The notes under the pieces were generated by a model. That model did no database searches and had not been told where the DNA came from. It saw nothing but the letters and a program-made list of their open reading frames with translations. DNA of 31,718 nt from CAINEC01 sp046303115. GTDB lineage: Bacteria > Bacteroidota > Bacteroidia > AKYH767-A > OLB10. The translations under genes and the position numbers were made by a program. Below, piece after piece: positions 1 through 8,536 of the stretch; position 1 is the first letter of the stretch; each line of letters begins with the position of its first letter. The stretch lies in the NCBI GenBank assembly GCA_046303115.1, contig JBKCGZ010000077.1:1-31718 (forward strand), given 5' to 3'.

Positions 1-422
1 CCATGACAAACTAATAAATCTGTGTTTGTACCATTAGTTGCAGACTCACGCCCACCAGCATATACATGTAAATCGAAAGGAATTGATGGAGTATAGCCAG
101 AAGTACTAACGATACCATTAGCAACAATTACATATTTTTCATTTGCCGTAAGTGTATAATTAAATGTTGCAATGGCGTCACTTACCGAAGCACTTGTTGA
201 TGGTGCGATTGCTACTGAAATTTGCACTCCTGCAGGCACATCAATGAATGGGGTTGCTGTTCTGTAAGCAAAATTGTCGATTGCTAATCCGCCGTTTAAA
301 TAAACGTCAACTTGACTCGCAGCGGCATCTGCGGAGTTGTGAATTACTTGAATTTTGGCGGTCTGAGCCAAAGATGTTATGCTGATTAATACAGCACTAA
401 TTAGTGTTAAAATTTTTTTCAT
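1..422 (-). CDS. Secreted DUF4397-domain protein (partial, N-terminal part)
   Basis: The gene starts at an ATG at 422 and runs off the left edge, so about 140 residues are visible. The first 20 or so residues form a clear signal peptide (MKKILTLISAVLISITSLAQ). After it comes a beta-rich stretch, IQVIHNSADAAASQVDVYLN, then ATPFIDVPAG and a run ending in HVYAGG, which is the layout of the DUF4397 domain found in exported and cell-surface proteins of Bacteroidota. The domain has no established enzymatic function. An immunoglobulin-like or adhesin role, often with a C-terminal type IX sorting domain, would fit, but the C-terminus is outside the window. No TAnnTTTG promoter motif is evident upstream. 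Family assignment is fairly secure; function is unknown. Confidence 0.75.
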   Translation of the reverse strand, partial: MKKILTLISAVLISITSLAQTAKIQVIHNSADAAASQVDVYLNGGLAIDNFAYRTATPFIDVPAGVQISVAIAPSTSASVSDAIATFNYTLTANEKYVIVANGIVSTSGYTPSIPFDLHVYAGGRESATNGTNTDLLVCH

Positions 423-819
423 AGTTTGAAAATTAGTATGGTTATGAAGGCTCAACAAGGAGTAGCTCTAAATTGTTTAATATATAGCATAAAAAGTTAA
501 ACAAAATATCTTATATCATTAATAATCAATAATATAATTCGTGTCATTTTTCTGTGACAATCTTATTTATGACGTTTTTTGAGGCTGTATTGATATTCCA
601 ATTAACAAAAAATTCGGTCCTGAAATTTGACTCATTTGAAAAATCTCGTTAATAAATTTACTCATTCGCCGTCAAGTCCAAAAGCCCCAGCACTTCGGGA
701 AGTGAAGCAAATTAGCACACTTTCAAATTAGCACACTTTCAAATTAGAACATTTTCAAATTACCCCATTAGCACATTAGCAAATTAAACTTACCTTCGGG
801 TTCTCAAAAAAAAATTACA
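423..819. other. Gene-free spacer between divergent genes, with 16-bp tandem repeats
   Basis: This 397-base AT-rich spacer separates the minus-strand DUF4397 gene from the plus-strand EVE gene. I see no credible open frame or RNA gene. Its right half holds the 16-bp repeats listed separately (709-785). Just before them is a short motif with ACTTCGGGA (around 692), and CCTTCGGGTTC lies at about 793; similar CTTCGGGAA/CTTCGAGAA motifs recur in the other repeat-rich spacers. Both flanking genes should have promoters here, but neither has a clear TAnnTTTG motif close to its start. Confidence 0.5.
709..785. repeat. Tandem 16-bp low-complexity repeat (AAATTAGCACACTTTC type)
   Basis: Two exact copies of AAATTAGCACACTTTC (709-724 and 725-740) are followed by a variant with AGAACATTTTC (741-756), a further diverged unit (757-772), a half unit ACATTAGC and a final AAATT. 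The units abut with no spacers between them, so this is not a CRISPR array. Related AAATTAGCACA or CAAATTATCAAATT strings occur at 6060-6138, 6291-6310, 6438-6535 and 14316-14345, always outside genes. Confidence 0.8.
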
Positions 820-1236
820 ATGCAGTATTGGTTAGTTAAGTCAGAACCATTTAAATATTCATGGGATCAGTTTGTAGAGGATAAAGAAACATACTGGGAT
901 GGTGTTCGAAATTACCTCGCAAGAAATAATATGCGTGCGATGAAGAAAGGCGATCTCGTTTTGTTTTATCATAGCAACGAAGGACTAGAGGTAGTCGGCG
1001 TAGCAAAGGTCAGTAAAGAATATTATCCCGATCCAACTGCTGAAGATGATACATGGTCGGCAGTAAATTTAAAGCCTGTTAAAAAATTAAAAAATCCTGT
1101 ATCGTTGGCAACAATTAAATCGGAGCCACGATTAGCACAAATACAATTACTACGATTAAATAGATTGTCTGTAACCGCGCTTACTCCTGAAGAATTTGAT
1201 GTTATCCTTCAGCTAGGCGAAACCATTATCAAGTAG
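820..1236 (+). CDS. EVE domain-containing protein
   Basis: This 138-residue protein is a single EVE domain, a PUA-like relative of the YTH domain. It opens with the family hallmark MQYWLVKSEP, followed by YSWDQF, YWDGVRNYLARNNM at about residues 25-38, GDLVLFYHSN and VVGVAKV. EVE domains are thought to bind modified bases in DNA or RNA and are found alone or in restriction and RNA-modification contexts; the exact ligand here is unknown. The length matches stand-alone bacterial members. The stop codon lies one base before the start of the TonB-dependent receptor gene, so the two are probably co-transcribed, an odd pairing of a cytosolic nucleic-acid binder with an outer-membrane receptor. Start is an ATG with no in-frame alternative nearby. 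Confidence 0.9.
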   Translation: MQYWLVKSEPFKYSWDQFVEDKETYWDGVRNYLARNNMRAMKKGDLVLFYHSNEGLEVVGVAKVSKEYYPDPTAEDDTWSAVNLKPVKKLKNPVSLATIKSEPRLAQIQLLRLNRLSVTALTPEEFDVILQLGETIIK

Positions 1237-1237
1237 A

Positions 1238-3544
1238 ATGAAAAAAATAATTAGTTTACATTTCTTCCTTGTTATGTTTGTCCATTTTGCAATAGCACAG
1301 AGCGGAAGTGTGAAGGGATTTTTATACGATAAAGAAAACGGTGAACCATTATTATTCACTCCTGTATTCTTAAAAGGTACTGGCGTTGGAACAACCACTG
1401 ATGTAAACGGATTTTATTCATTGAGTCGTATTTCACCAGGGCGTTATCAGCTGGTAGCTACTGCTATTGGATATGATACTGCCACTACAGATATTACAAT
1501 TACCAACGATAACGTAGTAACGCAGCAGTTTACTTTATCGCGACGAGCAATTAATTTGAAAGCGGTTAACATTTCTGCCGAGAAAGCAACGCAACGTACC
1601 GAAGTACAAGTTTCAGTTCAGAAGATTACGCCCAAAGATATTTCTATGGTACCAGCAATTGGTGGAGAGCCAGACCTAGCTCAATACTTACAAGTCTTAC
1701 CAGGAGTTGTTTTTAGCGGTGATCAAGGAGGACAACTATACATTCGTGGAGGAACACCTATCATGAATAAAGTATTACTTGATGGGATGGTGGTTTATAA
1801 CCCTTTTCATTCTATTGGATTGTTTTCTGTTTTTGATACGGATATTCTTCGTAATGCAGATGTATATACTGGTGGGTTCAGTGCTGAATATGGTGATCGC
1901 ATCGGGGCCGTAATGGATATCACTACCCGCGATGGAAATAAGAAACGTACGCGAGGAAAAATTTCAGGAAGCACTTTCGGTTCGAAGTTGTTAATCGAAG
2001 GTCCTATTGCAAAACAGAAAACAGATGGTGGAAGTAGTACATCTTATGTTTTATCATTTAAAAATTCATATCTAGATAAATCTTCAAAAGTATTTTATGA
2101 TTATGTCAATACAAATGATGGTGGATTACCGTATTCGTTCAATGATGTATATGGTAAAGTCTCGATGAATGGTGAGAATGGAAGTAAGCTAAATGTCTTC
2201 GGTTATAATTTTCAGGATGATGCACAGTTCAGAGATATAGCTTCGATAGGATGGAAGAGTACTGGATTCGGAACTAATTTCTTATTAGTTCCAAAAGGGT
2301 CGAATATGTTAATGGAAGGAGTATTTGCTTATTCTGGATATAATATAAAACAGCAGGAGGCAAGTGATAAACCGCGCACGAGTGGAGTGAATGGGTTTAA
2401 TATGGGAATGAACTTCGTAAGTTATATTGATCGTAATGAATTAAAATTTGGATTTGAAGTATTAGGTTTCAGAACAGAATATACAGCCCAAACGATTACA
2501 GGATTAAAGTCAGAGCAAATAGAAAATACTACTGAATTCGGAAGTTTTATTAAATATCGTATTACACGGGACAAGTGGGTACTCGAACCAAGTGTACGTC
2601 TTCAATATTATGCATCATTATCTGAATTTTCACCAGAGCCTCGCATCGGTTTCAAGTGGAATGCGGCTGAAAAAGTTAGATTCAAATTTGCCGGTGGAAT
2701 GTATTCACAGAATTTATTAAGTACTTCCTCTGATCGTGATGTAGTAAATCTGTTTTATGGCTTCCTTTCAGGCCCCGAGAATTTGCCAGATGAATTTAAC
2801 GGAAAGGCAGTAACGTCGAAGTTGCAAAAAGCAAGAGACTTTGTTATAGGTTGCGAAATTGATTTATTCAAGCATCTCGATTTAAATGTAGAAACATACA
2901 TCAAAGATTTTACTCAGCTGACAAATATTAATCGTGATAAAATTTATCCCGATAATGGAACGTATTCCAACGAACCAGATTATAAAACCAAAGAGTACAT
3001 TGTTGAATCGGGCAAGGCTTACGGAATTGACTTTGTTCTGAAGTATGAGAAGAAACAGTTTTATCTATGGGGCGTTTATTCACTAGGAAAAGTAACACGT
3101 TATGATGGTATAAGAACGTATAGTCCGCACTTCGATCGTCGTCATAATATAAACTTAGTTGGAGCATATACATTTGGTAAACATTTAAACTGGGAGTTTA
3201 ATGTGCGTTGGAATTATGGTTCAGGATTTCCATTTACTAAGACTGCAGGATTTTATGAATACTTAAATTTTGCAAATGGATTATATACGGATCCAACAAC
3301 AGCTAATGGATATTTAGGAATCAGTTATGGCGATTTAAATCAAGGTCGTTTGCCTGATTATCATCGAATGGATATTAGCTTAAAGAAAACATTGTTATTG
3401 AGCGAGCATTCAGAAATGGAAATATTGGCAAGCTTAATCAATGTCTACAATCGTGAAAATATTTTTTACTTCGATCGAATTCGTTACAAGCGAGTGAATC
3501 AGCTGCCTGTGTTGCCATCGATAGGTGTTAACATGACATTCTAA
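1238..3544 (+). CDS. TonB-dependent outer-membrane receptor with carboxypeptidase-regulatory-like domain
   Basis: A 768-residue outer-membrane beta-barrel receptor. Residues 1-20 are a signal peptide ending ...HFAIA|Q. Residues 22-82 form a carboxypeptidase-regulatory-like (CarboxypepD_reg) domain with the GEPLLFTPVFLKGTG and DVNGFYSLSRISPG motifs. About residues 130-235 are the plug, including LPGV, YIRGG and LDGM. The rest is barrel, ending in a C-terminal phenylalanine (GVNMTF), the usual barrel-assembly signal. This is the common Bacteroidota receptor layout for TonB/ExbBD-driven uptake of large or scarce substrates. No SusD partner is adjacent, so a SusC role is unlikely; siderophore, metal, vitamin or peptide uptake are all possible. 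It starts one base after the EVE gene and ends at a strong bidirectional terminator. Confidence 0.93.
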   Translation: MKKIISLHFFLVMFVHFAIAQSGSVKGFLYDKENGEPLLFTPVFLKGTGVGTTTDVNGFYSLSRISPGRYQLVATAIGYDTATTDITITNDNVVTQQFTLSRRAINLKAVNISAEKATQRTEVQVSVQKITPKDISMVPAIGGEPDLAQYLQVLPGVVFSGDQGGQLYIRGGTPIMNKVLLDGMVVYNPFHSIGLFSVFDTDILRNADVYTGGFSAEYGDRIGAVMDITTRDGNKKRTRGKISGSTFGSKLLIEGPIAKQKTDGGSSTSYVLSFKNSYLDKSSKVFYDYVNTNDGGLPYSFNDVYGKVSMNGENGSKLNVFGYNFQDDAQFRDIASIGWKSTGFGTNFLLVPKGSNMLMEGVFAYSGYNIKQQEASDKPRTSGVNGFNMGMNFVSYIDRNELKFGFEVLGFRTEYTAQTITGLKSEQIENTTEFGSFIKYRITRDKWVLEPSVRLQYYASLSEFSPEPRIGFKWNAAEKVRFKFAGGMYSQNLLSTSSDRDVVNLFYGFLSGPENLPDEFNGKAVTSKLQKARDFVIGCEIDLFKHLDLNVETYIKDFTQLTNINRDKIYPDNGTYSNEPDYKTKEYIVESGKAYGIDFVLKYEKKQFYLWGVYSLGKVTRYDGIRTYSPHFDRRHNINLVGAYTFGKHLNWEFNVRWNYGSGFPFTKTAGFYEYLNFANGLYTDPTTANGYLGISYGDLNQGRLPDYHRMDISLKKTLLLSEHSEMEILASLINVYNRENIFYFDRIRYKRVNQLPVLPSIGVNMTF

Positions 3545-3584
3545 AAGTTGAATTAGTAGAAATAAAAAAAATAATACTCAATAA

Positions 3585-3616
3585 AAAACCCTGACAATTT
3601 AATTTGTCAGGGTTTT
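3585..3616. terminator. Bidirectional intrinsic terminator between the TonB receptor gene and glnN
   Basis: A perfect 13-bp inverted repeat, AAAACCCTGACAA (3585-3597) and TTGTCAGGGTTTT (3604-3616), encloses a 6-base loop. The AAAA/TTTT arms supply a U-run at the 3' side of the hairpin in either direction. It lies between the convergent stops at 3544 and 3636, as expected for a shared bidirectional terminator. Confidence 0.9.
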
Positions 3617-3635
3617 ATTTTTATTTCAAATTCGA

Positions 3636-5822
3636 TTAACGTATCGTTACCATTTCACGATATTTTGGAAGAGGCCAGCATTCATCATCAACAATTAATT
3701 CTAATTTGTCAACATGATATCTGATTTCATCGAAGTGTAATTTTACTTTATCGCAGTATGCAATTGCTCTTGAACGAACATTGTCGATTGCATTTGCTTT
3801 CTTTCTTGCTTCCAACATCGCATCACAATTTTTCTTAATAACTGTTATGTGATTAGAAATTGCTTTGATGATTTCAACTTGAGCTGCGTAGGTTTCACGA
3901 GGCATTTTAATATCCATCAAGCCTTCTACATTTTGTACTAATAAATGTTGATACTTAATAGCTGCTGGAATAATATGATTTGTGGCAACAACACCCATTA
4001 CACGTGATTCAATCTGAATTTTTTTAATGTACGTTTCAAGCATAATTTCATGACGTGCTTCTAATTCACGGTGATTGAAAATGTTATTGCTCTCGAATAA
4101 ACTCATTGTTTTTTTCGAAACAAACGCATCTAAAGCAGTAGGAGTAGTAGTGATATTATTTAATCCTCTTTTCTTCGCTTCTTTCTTCCACTCTTCACTA
4201 TAACCATTACCTTCAAAACGAATTGCTTTTGTTTCTACGATGTACTTACGCAATACTTTTAAAATAGCCTCATCGTTTTTCATTCCCTTCTTCGCTAGAG
4301 CTTCAACTTCAACATGGAACTTCTTCAACTGATCAGCAACAATTGTATTTAACACCGTCATTGGATGTCCGCAGTTAGCAGTAGATCCTACTGCACGGAA
4401 TTCAAATTTATTTCCTGTGAAAGCAAATGGAGATGTACGATTACGATCCGTATTGTCTAATAAGATTTCTGGAATTTTACCGATGTTTAATTTCAATGCA
4501 GTCTTTTCTTCCGGCGTCATCTTTTTATCCTTCACCGATTTTTCAATCTCATCTAACACTGCAGATAACTGCTGACCTAAGAAGATAGACATAATTGCAG
4601 GAGGCGCTTCATTAGCTCCTAAACGATGGTCGTTACTTGCAGATGCAATCGATGCACGCATTAAGTCGGCATGCTCGTGGACGGCTTTAATTGTATTGAT
4701 GAAAAACGTTAAGAACATTAAATTGCTCTTAGGCGAATTTCCTGGTGATAATAAATTTTTACCAGTACTTGTGCTTAAGCTCCAGTTGTTATGCTTTCCT
4801 GATCCATTGATACCTGCATAAGGTTTTTCATGAAGAAGGATTTTGAAATGATGTTTACGTGCAATCTTCTCCATCAAATCCATTAACAATGAATTATGAT
4901 CAACTGCTAGATTGATATCTTCAAAAACAGGAGCACATTCAAACTGAGAAGGAGCAACTTCATTATGACGCGTCTTTAATGGAATACCTAACTTCAATGA
5001 TTCGATTTCTAACTCTGCCATGAATGATAATACGCGAGCGGGAATAGAACCGAAGTAATGGTCTTCTAACTGTTGTCCTTTCGCGGCAGTTGCACCAAAC
5101 AACGTACGACCTGTCATTTCTAAATCAGGACGCGCATTGAACATATCAATATCCACTAAGAAATATTCTTGCTCAATTCCAAGAGTAGAGTAAACGCTGG
5201 TAACGTTCTTATCGAAATACTGACAAACAGGAACAGCTGCTTGGTTTAATGCATTTAATGCTTTTAATAAAGGAGCTTTATAATCTAATGTCTCACCTGT
5301 ATAAGAAACGAAAATTGTTGGAATACATAATGTACGTCCTGCAACGCTATCCATAATAAAAGCTGGAGAACTTGGATCCCAGGCTGTATAACCTCTTGCT
5401 TCAAAAGTATTTCTGATTCCTCCGTTCGGGAAAGAAGAAGCATCCGGCTCTTGCTGAACTAATGCAGAGCTGCTGAATGTTTCGATTGCTCTTCCGTCAT
5501 CACTTAATTCGAAGAAGGCATCATGCTTTTCGGCTGTGGTACCCGTTAGTGGCTGAAACCAGTGTGTGTAATGAGTAGCACCCATACTGATAGCCCAGCT
5601 TTTCATTGCTGCCGCAACAAGTTCTGCCACCTTACGGTCGATACGCTGACCAGTATTAGTAGCTTCCATAACTTGTTTGTAAACCTCTTTTGATAAATGC
5701 TTATGCATTTTTTCTTTATCAAAAACATTCACTCCGTAGTAATCGGATACCTTACTTGATGGAGGGTTAACTGGAACAGGAGCTCTGTTGCTGCTCTTCT
5801 CTAATGCGGTAAATCGTAGCAT
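3636..5822 (-). CDS. glnN: Type III glutamine synthetase (GSIII)
   Basis: A 728-residue GSIII enzyme that makes glutamine from glutamate, ammonia and ATP; it is the dominant cytosolic ammonia-assimilating glutamine synthetase in Bacteroidota. Length is normal for GSIII and far above GSI (about 450). The N-terminal GSIII region (about residues 1-230, with YYGVNVF and THYTHWFQPLTG) is followed by the catalytic core with GIEQEYFLVD, HNEVAPSQFE, GINGSGKHNNWS and NRTSPFAFTGNKFEFRAVGS, and then the GSIII-specific C-terminal helical part. The start ATG at 5822 is preceded by a good Bacteroidota promoter. It is transcribed alone, converging on the TonB receptor gene across a shared terminator. No PII or amtB gene is adjacent. 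Confidence 0.97.
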   Translation of the reverse strand: MLRFTALEKSSNRAPVPVNPPSSKVSDYYGVNVFDKEKMHKHLSKEVYKQVMEATNTGQRIDRKVAELVAAAMKSWAISMGATHYTHWFQPLTGTTAEKHDAFFELSDDGRAIETFSSSALVQQEPDASSFPNGGIRNTFEARGYTAWDPSSPAFIMDSVAGRTLCIPTIFVSYTGETLDYKAPLLKALNALNQAAVPVCQYFDKNVTSVYSTLGIEQEYFLVDIDMFNARPDLEMTGRTLFGATAAKGQQLEDHYFGSIPARVLSFMAELEIESLKLGIPLKTRHNEVAPSQFECAPVFEDINLAVDHNSLLMDLMEKIARKHHFKILLHEKPYAGINGSGKHNNWSLSTSTGKNLLSPGNSPKSNLMFLTFFINTIKAVHEHADLMRASIASASNDHRLGANEAPPAIMSIFLGQQLSAVLDEIEKSVKDKKMTPEEKTALKLNIGKIPEILLDNTDRNRTSPFAFTGNKFEFRAVGSTANCGHPMTVLNTIVADQLKKFHVEVEALAKKGMKNDEAILKVLRKYIVETKAIRFEGNGYSEEWKKEAKKRGLNNITTTPTALDAFVSKKTMSLFESNNIFNHRELEARHEIMLETYIKKIQIESRVMGVVATNHIIPAAIKYQHLLVQNVEGLMDIKMPRETYAAQVEIIKAISNHITVIKKNCDAMLEARKKANAIDNVRSRAIAYCDKVKLHFDEIRYHVDKLELIVDDECWPLPKYREMVTIR

Positions 5823-5850
5823 GATTTAAGTATTTTTTAGAAATTTTGAG

Positions 5851-5882
5851 CAAATATAGGTTTTTGAAGGGGGGTAATCCAA
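5851..5882 (-). promoter_or_regulatory. Predicted promoter of glnN (Bacteroidota sigma-ABfr type)
   Basis: On the minus strand, TTTG with its TTG at 5882-5880 is followed after 21 bases by TATATTTG (5858-5851), matching the Bacteroidota consensus TTTG-N19-23-TAnnTTTG. The glnN ATG is 28 bases downstream. Confidence 0.6.
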
Positions 5883-5906
5883 AAAAAACATGAAAAAATA
5901 TAGTAC

Positions 5907-5929
5907 CACCCCCTAAAATTATGGGGGTG
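5907..5929. promoter_or_regulatory. 7-bp GC-rich hairpin upstream of the glnN promoter
   Basis: CACCCCC (5907-5913) pairs with GGGGGTG (5923-5929) around a 9-base AT loop. It stands out in very AT-rich surroundings, 25 bases upstream of the predicted -33 of glnN. There is no U-tract on either strand, so a terminator is unlikely. An operator for a nitrogen regulator is possible but unproven. Confidence 0.3.
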
Positions 5930-6059
5930 AATAGAAAAATTAGTAGAAAATAGGTGTTTTAATTTGAAAATGGTGATTTGTCTTTATATCTATAGGGATT
6001 GAAAATCAAATCATGCAGAGTGAAAGTAGTGTAGATGTAATAGTGGTCAGTTATCAAAA

Positions 6060-6138
6060 TATCCAACTTTCAAATTATCAATTTAGGTAGCTATCTTGAC
6101 AAATAATCAAATTATCAAATCATCAAATTTTCAAATTA
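6060..6138. repeat. AAATTATCAAATT-type low-complexity repeat block
   Basis: Repeated CAAATTATCA, CAAATAATCAAATTATC and CAAATTTTCAAATTAAC strings occur here, related to the 16-bp unit at 709-785. The block runs directly into the dispersed element that starts at 6138. Confidence 0.6.
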
Positions 6139-6224
6139 ACTTAATCGTTTGTAAACGTTTATTAACCGACTAACTGTTTTCCAATGTGTATTTTTACCGC
6201 GGGGTGGGGCTGCCGTCCCCCCCA
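6138..6224 (+). repeat. Dispersed intergenic element, copy A (CGTTTGTAAACG core plus GC-rich hairpin)
   Basis: AACTTAATCGTTTGTAAACG (6138-6157) contains a CGTTT-GT-AAACG inverted repeat. It is followed by TTTATTAACCGACTAACTG plus TTT (6158-6180) and, after about 20 bases, by a GGGGTGGGGCTGCCGTCCCC hairpin (6201-6220). The same blocks in the same order occur at 13132-13227, where 9 extra bases separate the first two blocks. A third site at 31128-31146 has only the core. Confidence 0.7.
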
Positions 6225-6437
6225 TGGTGTTAGAGTTGACTTTTGCATCCGAGGCTTTGGCATTTGCTAATGAAATATAAATAATTTATTTAGTCTATTA
6301 GCAAATTAGCAGATTGTCACATTCGCCGATTGCATATATTTTAATTGGCCCTTCGAGAACCTCAGGGACCAATTAGTTTCGAGGTGCATGCGTGTCTTTA
6401 ATTTAAAAAAATCATCCCACTTCACGAATGAATAAAT

Positions 6438-6535
6438 TAGCATAAGCACAAGCAAATTATCAAATTGTTAGTTCCTCAACTTTTCAAATCGGCTCATTTT
6501 CAAATTAGCACATTAGCACATTTTCAAATTGAAAA
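6438..6535. repeat. AAATTAGCACATT-type repeat block abutting the kup stop codon
   Basis: Strings such as AGCAAATTATCAAATTG, TTTTCAAATTAGCACATTAG and CACATTTTCAAATTGAAAA repeat through this block and end at the kup stop. They belong to the same family as 709-785. Confidence 0.65.
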
Positions 6536-8479
6536 TTACTCCATCCGCGTCAGCTTCAATCCTTCAATTGGTTTAACTACCAACGGGATTTTTTCTACAG
6601 TTACTGAGCTGGTATCAAGACCAAAAGCACGCTCTTCGGGAAGGGAGATTTTTTTGATTAAGAAATAAAAGTCCATGATGATTTTTTGAAGCCATGGTAA
6701 TTCGTTGTCGTACGACAAGAATTTTTCCATTACCACAAAGCGGAAGTCGCCAACTAAATTACGTTTCATCAACGAAGGATAGCGAGAAATGATATCGACT
6801 TCTTTATTCTTTACAAGTTCAGTTACAATTTGTCGGAACATTAAATTTACTCGCGGATCAATTCTGAATCCGATGCGCATATCTATACGAATAAGCTTGT
6901 CGTGCAATAGTTCCGTCACTTTGTATTCAAGAGTATAAGGCTCATCTAATACATCTACGTGAACAAACCAATAGACATCTGCACGCTTGGGTTTTTTGTA
7001 GAAGATACTGTAAAAAACTTTTTCTTCTATTTCGTCAAGATTGTTGGCACTCGTTAAATAAACTAAATGTGTGGCATATTTCGGCACTGATTCATCTTCG
7101 CTTAGTCCTTTAATCAGAGGTAAATAATCTTTGATGTATACGAATTCAACTAAACGATTTCTGATTTTTCGAGAGTAATACAAAACAAGCATGATGATAA
7201 ACAAACTACTTGCAACAAGTAATGTGACCCATCCGCCGTGTGAAAACTTGCTTAGGTTGGCTGCTAAAAATGAAAATTCAATTATTAAAAAAGTTAGCAA
7301 TAAAATAGCTATCAAAACAGGGTTAACTTTTTTCTCATGCAAATAATACGTCAGCAGTATAGTCGTCATGAGCATGGTTAAAATAATCGCTAGACCATAA
7401 GCTGCTTCCATCTTAGCCGATTCCTGAAAAAACAAAACGATGCCAGTACATCCCAACATTAATAACCAGTTTACACTCGGAATATAAAGCTGTCCGCGCA
7501 TTTCTGTTGGATACACCACTTTTACTTTAGGCCAGAAGTTGAGTCGGATAGCTTCATTGATTAATGTGAATGATCCAGATATCAAAGCCTGACTTGCGAT
7601 AATTGCTGCCATTGTAGAGATAGCAATACCGATAGGTAAAAACCAAGGTGCCATCAATTCAAAAAACGGATTACGATCATTTAATAATTCTCCGTTGTGT
7701 TTTAACAACCACGCACCTTGTCCCATATAATTCAAAACGAGAGTAGCCTTCACGAATATCCAGCTAACACGAATATTTTGCTTCCCACAATGACCTAAGT
7801 CGCTATACAAAGCTTCTGCTCCTGTAGTACATAAAAATACAGCGCCTAGTACCAAGAATCCATTTGGATAGTTAACGAGTAATTGCCATCCGTAATAAGG
7901 ATTTAGTGCTTTGAAAATTTCAGGTGCATATCGCATCTGACTAACTCCTAAAATCGCGAGCATTGAAAACCAAACAAACATCATTGGTCCGAAAAACTTC
8001 CCAACGAAGTTAGTCCCAAAGCGTTGAATGATAAAAAGTGATAAAATAATCACCAATACGATTGGGATGAGGGGTAGTTCTGGTTGAATTTTCGTTAACC
8101 CTTCAATGGCAGATGAAACGGAGATTGGAGGCGTGATGATTCCATCAGCAAGTAAAGTAGCACCCCCAAGCATCGCCGGAAATACGAGCCAAGGATTTTT
8201 ACTTCCACGGACGAGTGCATATAAGGAGAATATCCCGCCTTCACCTTTGTTATCAGCACGTAGCGTAATGATGACGTATTTGATAGTGGTTTGCAAAGTA
8301 AGCGTCCAGAAAATAAGCGAAACACCTCCAAGTATTACCATGTCGTTAATCACCGTGCCGGAACCGATAATCGCCTTCATTACATAAAGTGGCGATGTTC
8401 CAATATCACCATAGATAATTCCTAAGGTGACAATTAATCCAGCTAGGGACAATTTATTAAGAGAGCTATGCTTTTGCAA
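6536..8479 (-). CDS. kup: KUP-family potassium uptake transporter
   Basis: A 647-residue inner-membrane K+ transporter, probably a K+/H+ symporter. The N-terminus has the family signature GIIYGDIGTSPLY (about residues 20-32), then DNKGEGGIFSLYALVR and LADGIITPPISVSSAIEG. About 12 membrane helices cover residues 15-440, and a cytoplasmic domain of about 200 residues follows, ending KPIEGLKLTRME. Length is typical. The best start is a TTG at 8479, since there is no in-frame ATG upstream and a TACTTTTG -7 motif lies just ahead. TlyA is encoded 57 bases upstream on the same strand, so kup may be expressed both from its own promoter and by read-through. The stop codon abuts a repeat-rich spacer. 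Confidence 0.95.
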   Translation of the reverse strand: MQKHSSLNKLSLAGLIVTLGIIYGDIGTSPLYVMKAIIGSGTVINDMVILGGVSLIFWTLTLQTTIKYVIITLRADNKGEGGIFSLYALVRGSKNPWLVFPAMLGGATLLADGIITPPISVSSAIEGLTKIQPELPLIPIVLVIILSLFIIQRFGTNFVGKFFGPMMFVWFSMLAILGVSQMRYAPEIFKALNPYYGWQLLVNYPNGFLVLGAVFLCTTGAEALYSDLGHCGKQNIRVSWIFVKATLVLNYMGQGAWLLKHNGELLNDRNPFFELMAPWFLPIGIAISTMAAIIASQALISGSFTLINEAIRLNFWPKVKVVYPTEMRGQLYIPSVNWLLMLGCTGIVLFFQESAKMEAAYGLAIILTMLMTTILLTYYLHEKKVNPVLIAILLLTFLIIEFSFLAANLSKFSHGGWVTLLVASSLFIIMLVLYYSRKIRNRLVEFVYIKDYLPLIKGLSEDESVPKYATHLVYLTSANNLDEIEEKVFYSIFYKKPKRADVYWFVHVDVLDEPYTLEYKVTELLHDKLIRIDMRIGFRIDPRVNLMFRQIVTELVKNKEVDIISRYPSLMKRNLVGDFRFVVMEKFLSYDNELPWLQKIIMDFYFLIKKISLPEERAFGLDTSSVTVEKIPLVVKPIEGLKLTRME

Positions 8480-8499
8480 GAAGGTGCAGTATTGTGCAA

Positions 8500-8507
8500 C
8501 AAAAGTA
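8500..8507 (-). promoter_or_regulatory. Possible kup -7 element
   Basis: TACTTTTG on the minus strand matches TAnnTTTG and lies about 20 bases before the TTG start of kup, in the spacer after tlyA. No TTG occurs at the expected -33 distance, so this is only suggestive. Confidence 0.3.
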
Positions 8508-8536
8508 TAATGTTTCTGTAGATAATAAGGCAGATT

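Larger units (their letters stand above)
5823..6535. other. 713-base gene-free spacer rich in repeats and hairpins
   Basis: The spacer lies between the end of kup and the start of glnN. In order, it holds the glnN promoter (5851-5882), a C-rich/G-rich hairpin (5907-5929), AAATTATCAAATT-type repeats (6060-6138), the first copy of a dispersed element built on CGTTTGTAAACG with a G-rich hairpin (6138-6224), an AGCAAATTAGCAGATT stretch at about 6299, CCCTTCGAGAACCTCAGGG (about 6350-6368), and another block of AAATTAGCACATT repeats running to the kup stop codon. I see no convincing gene. No clear intrinsic terminator follows kup. Confidence 0.5.

Noticed and set aside
709..785. Tandem repeats as a possible CRISPR array
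   Set aside because: Units of 16 bp abut directly with no unique spacers, they degrade along the block, and no cas genes are present.
5907..5929. Hairpin as an intrinsic terminator
   Set aside because: No U-tract follows on either strand, and no transcript is expected to end there on the plus strand.
6465..6668. Plus-strand 67-residue frame at the end of kup
   Set aside because: Its first third is AAATTAGCACA repeat sequence and the rest is antisense to kup coding sequence; no recognisable protein.
8106..8387. 93-residue frame antisense to kup
   Set aside because: It is the shadow of a membrane-protein gene on the opposite strand, with no promoter or family features of its own.
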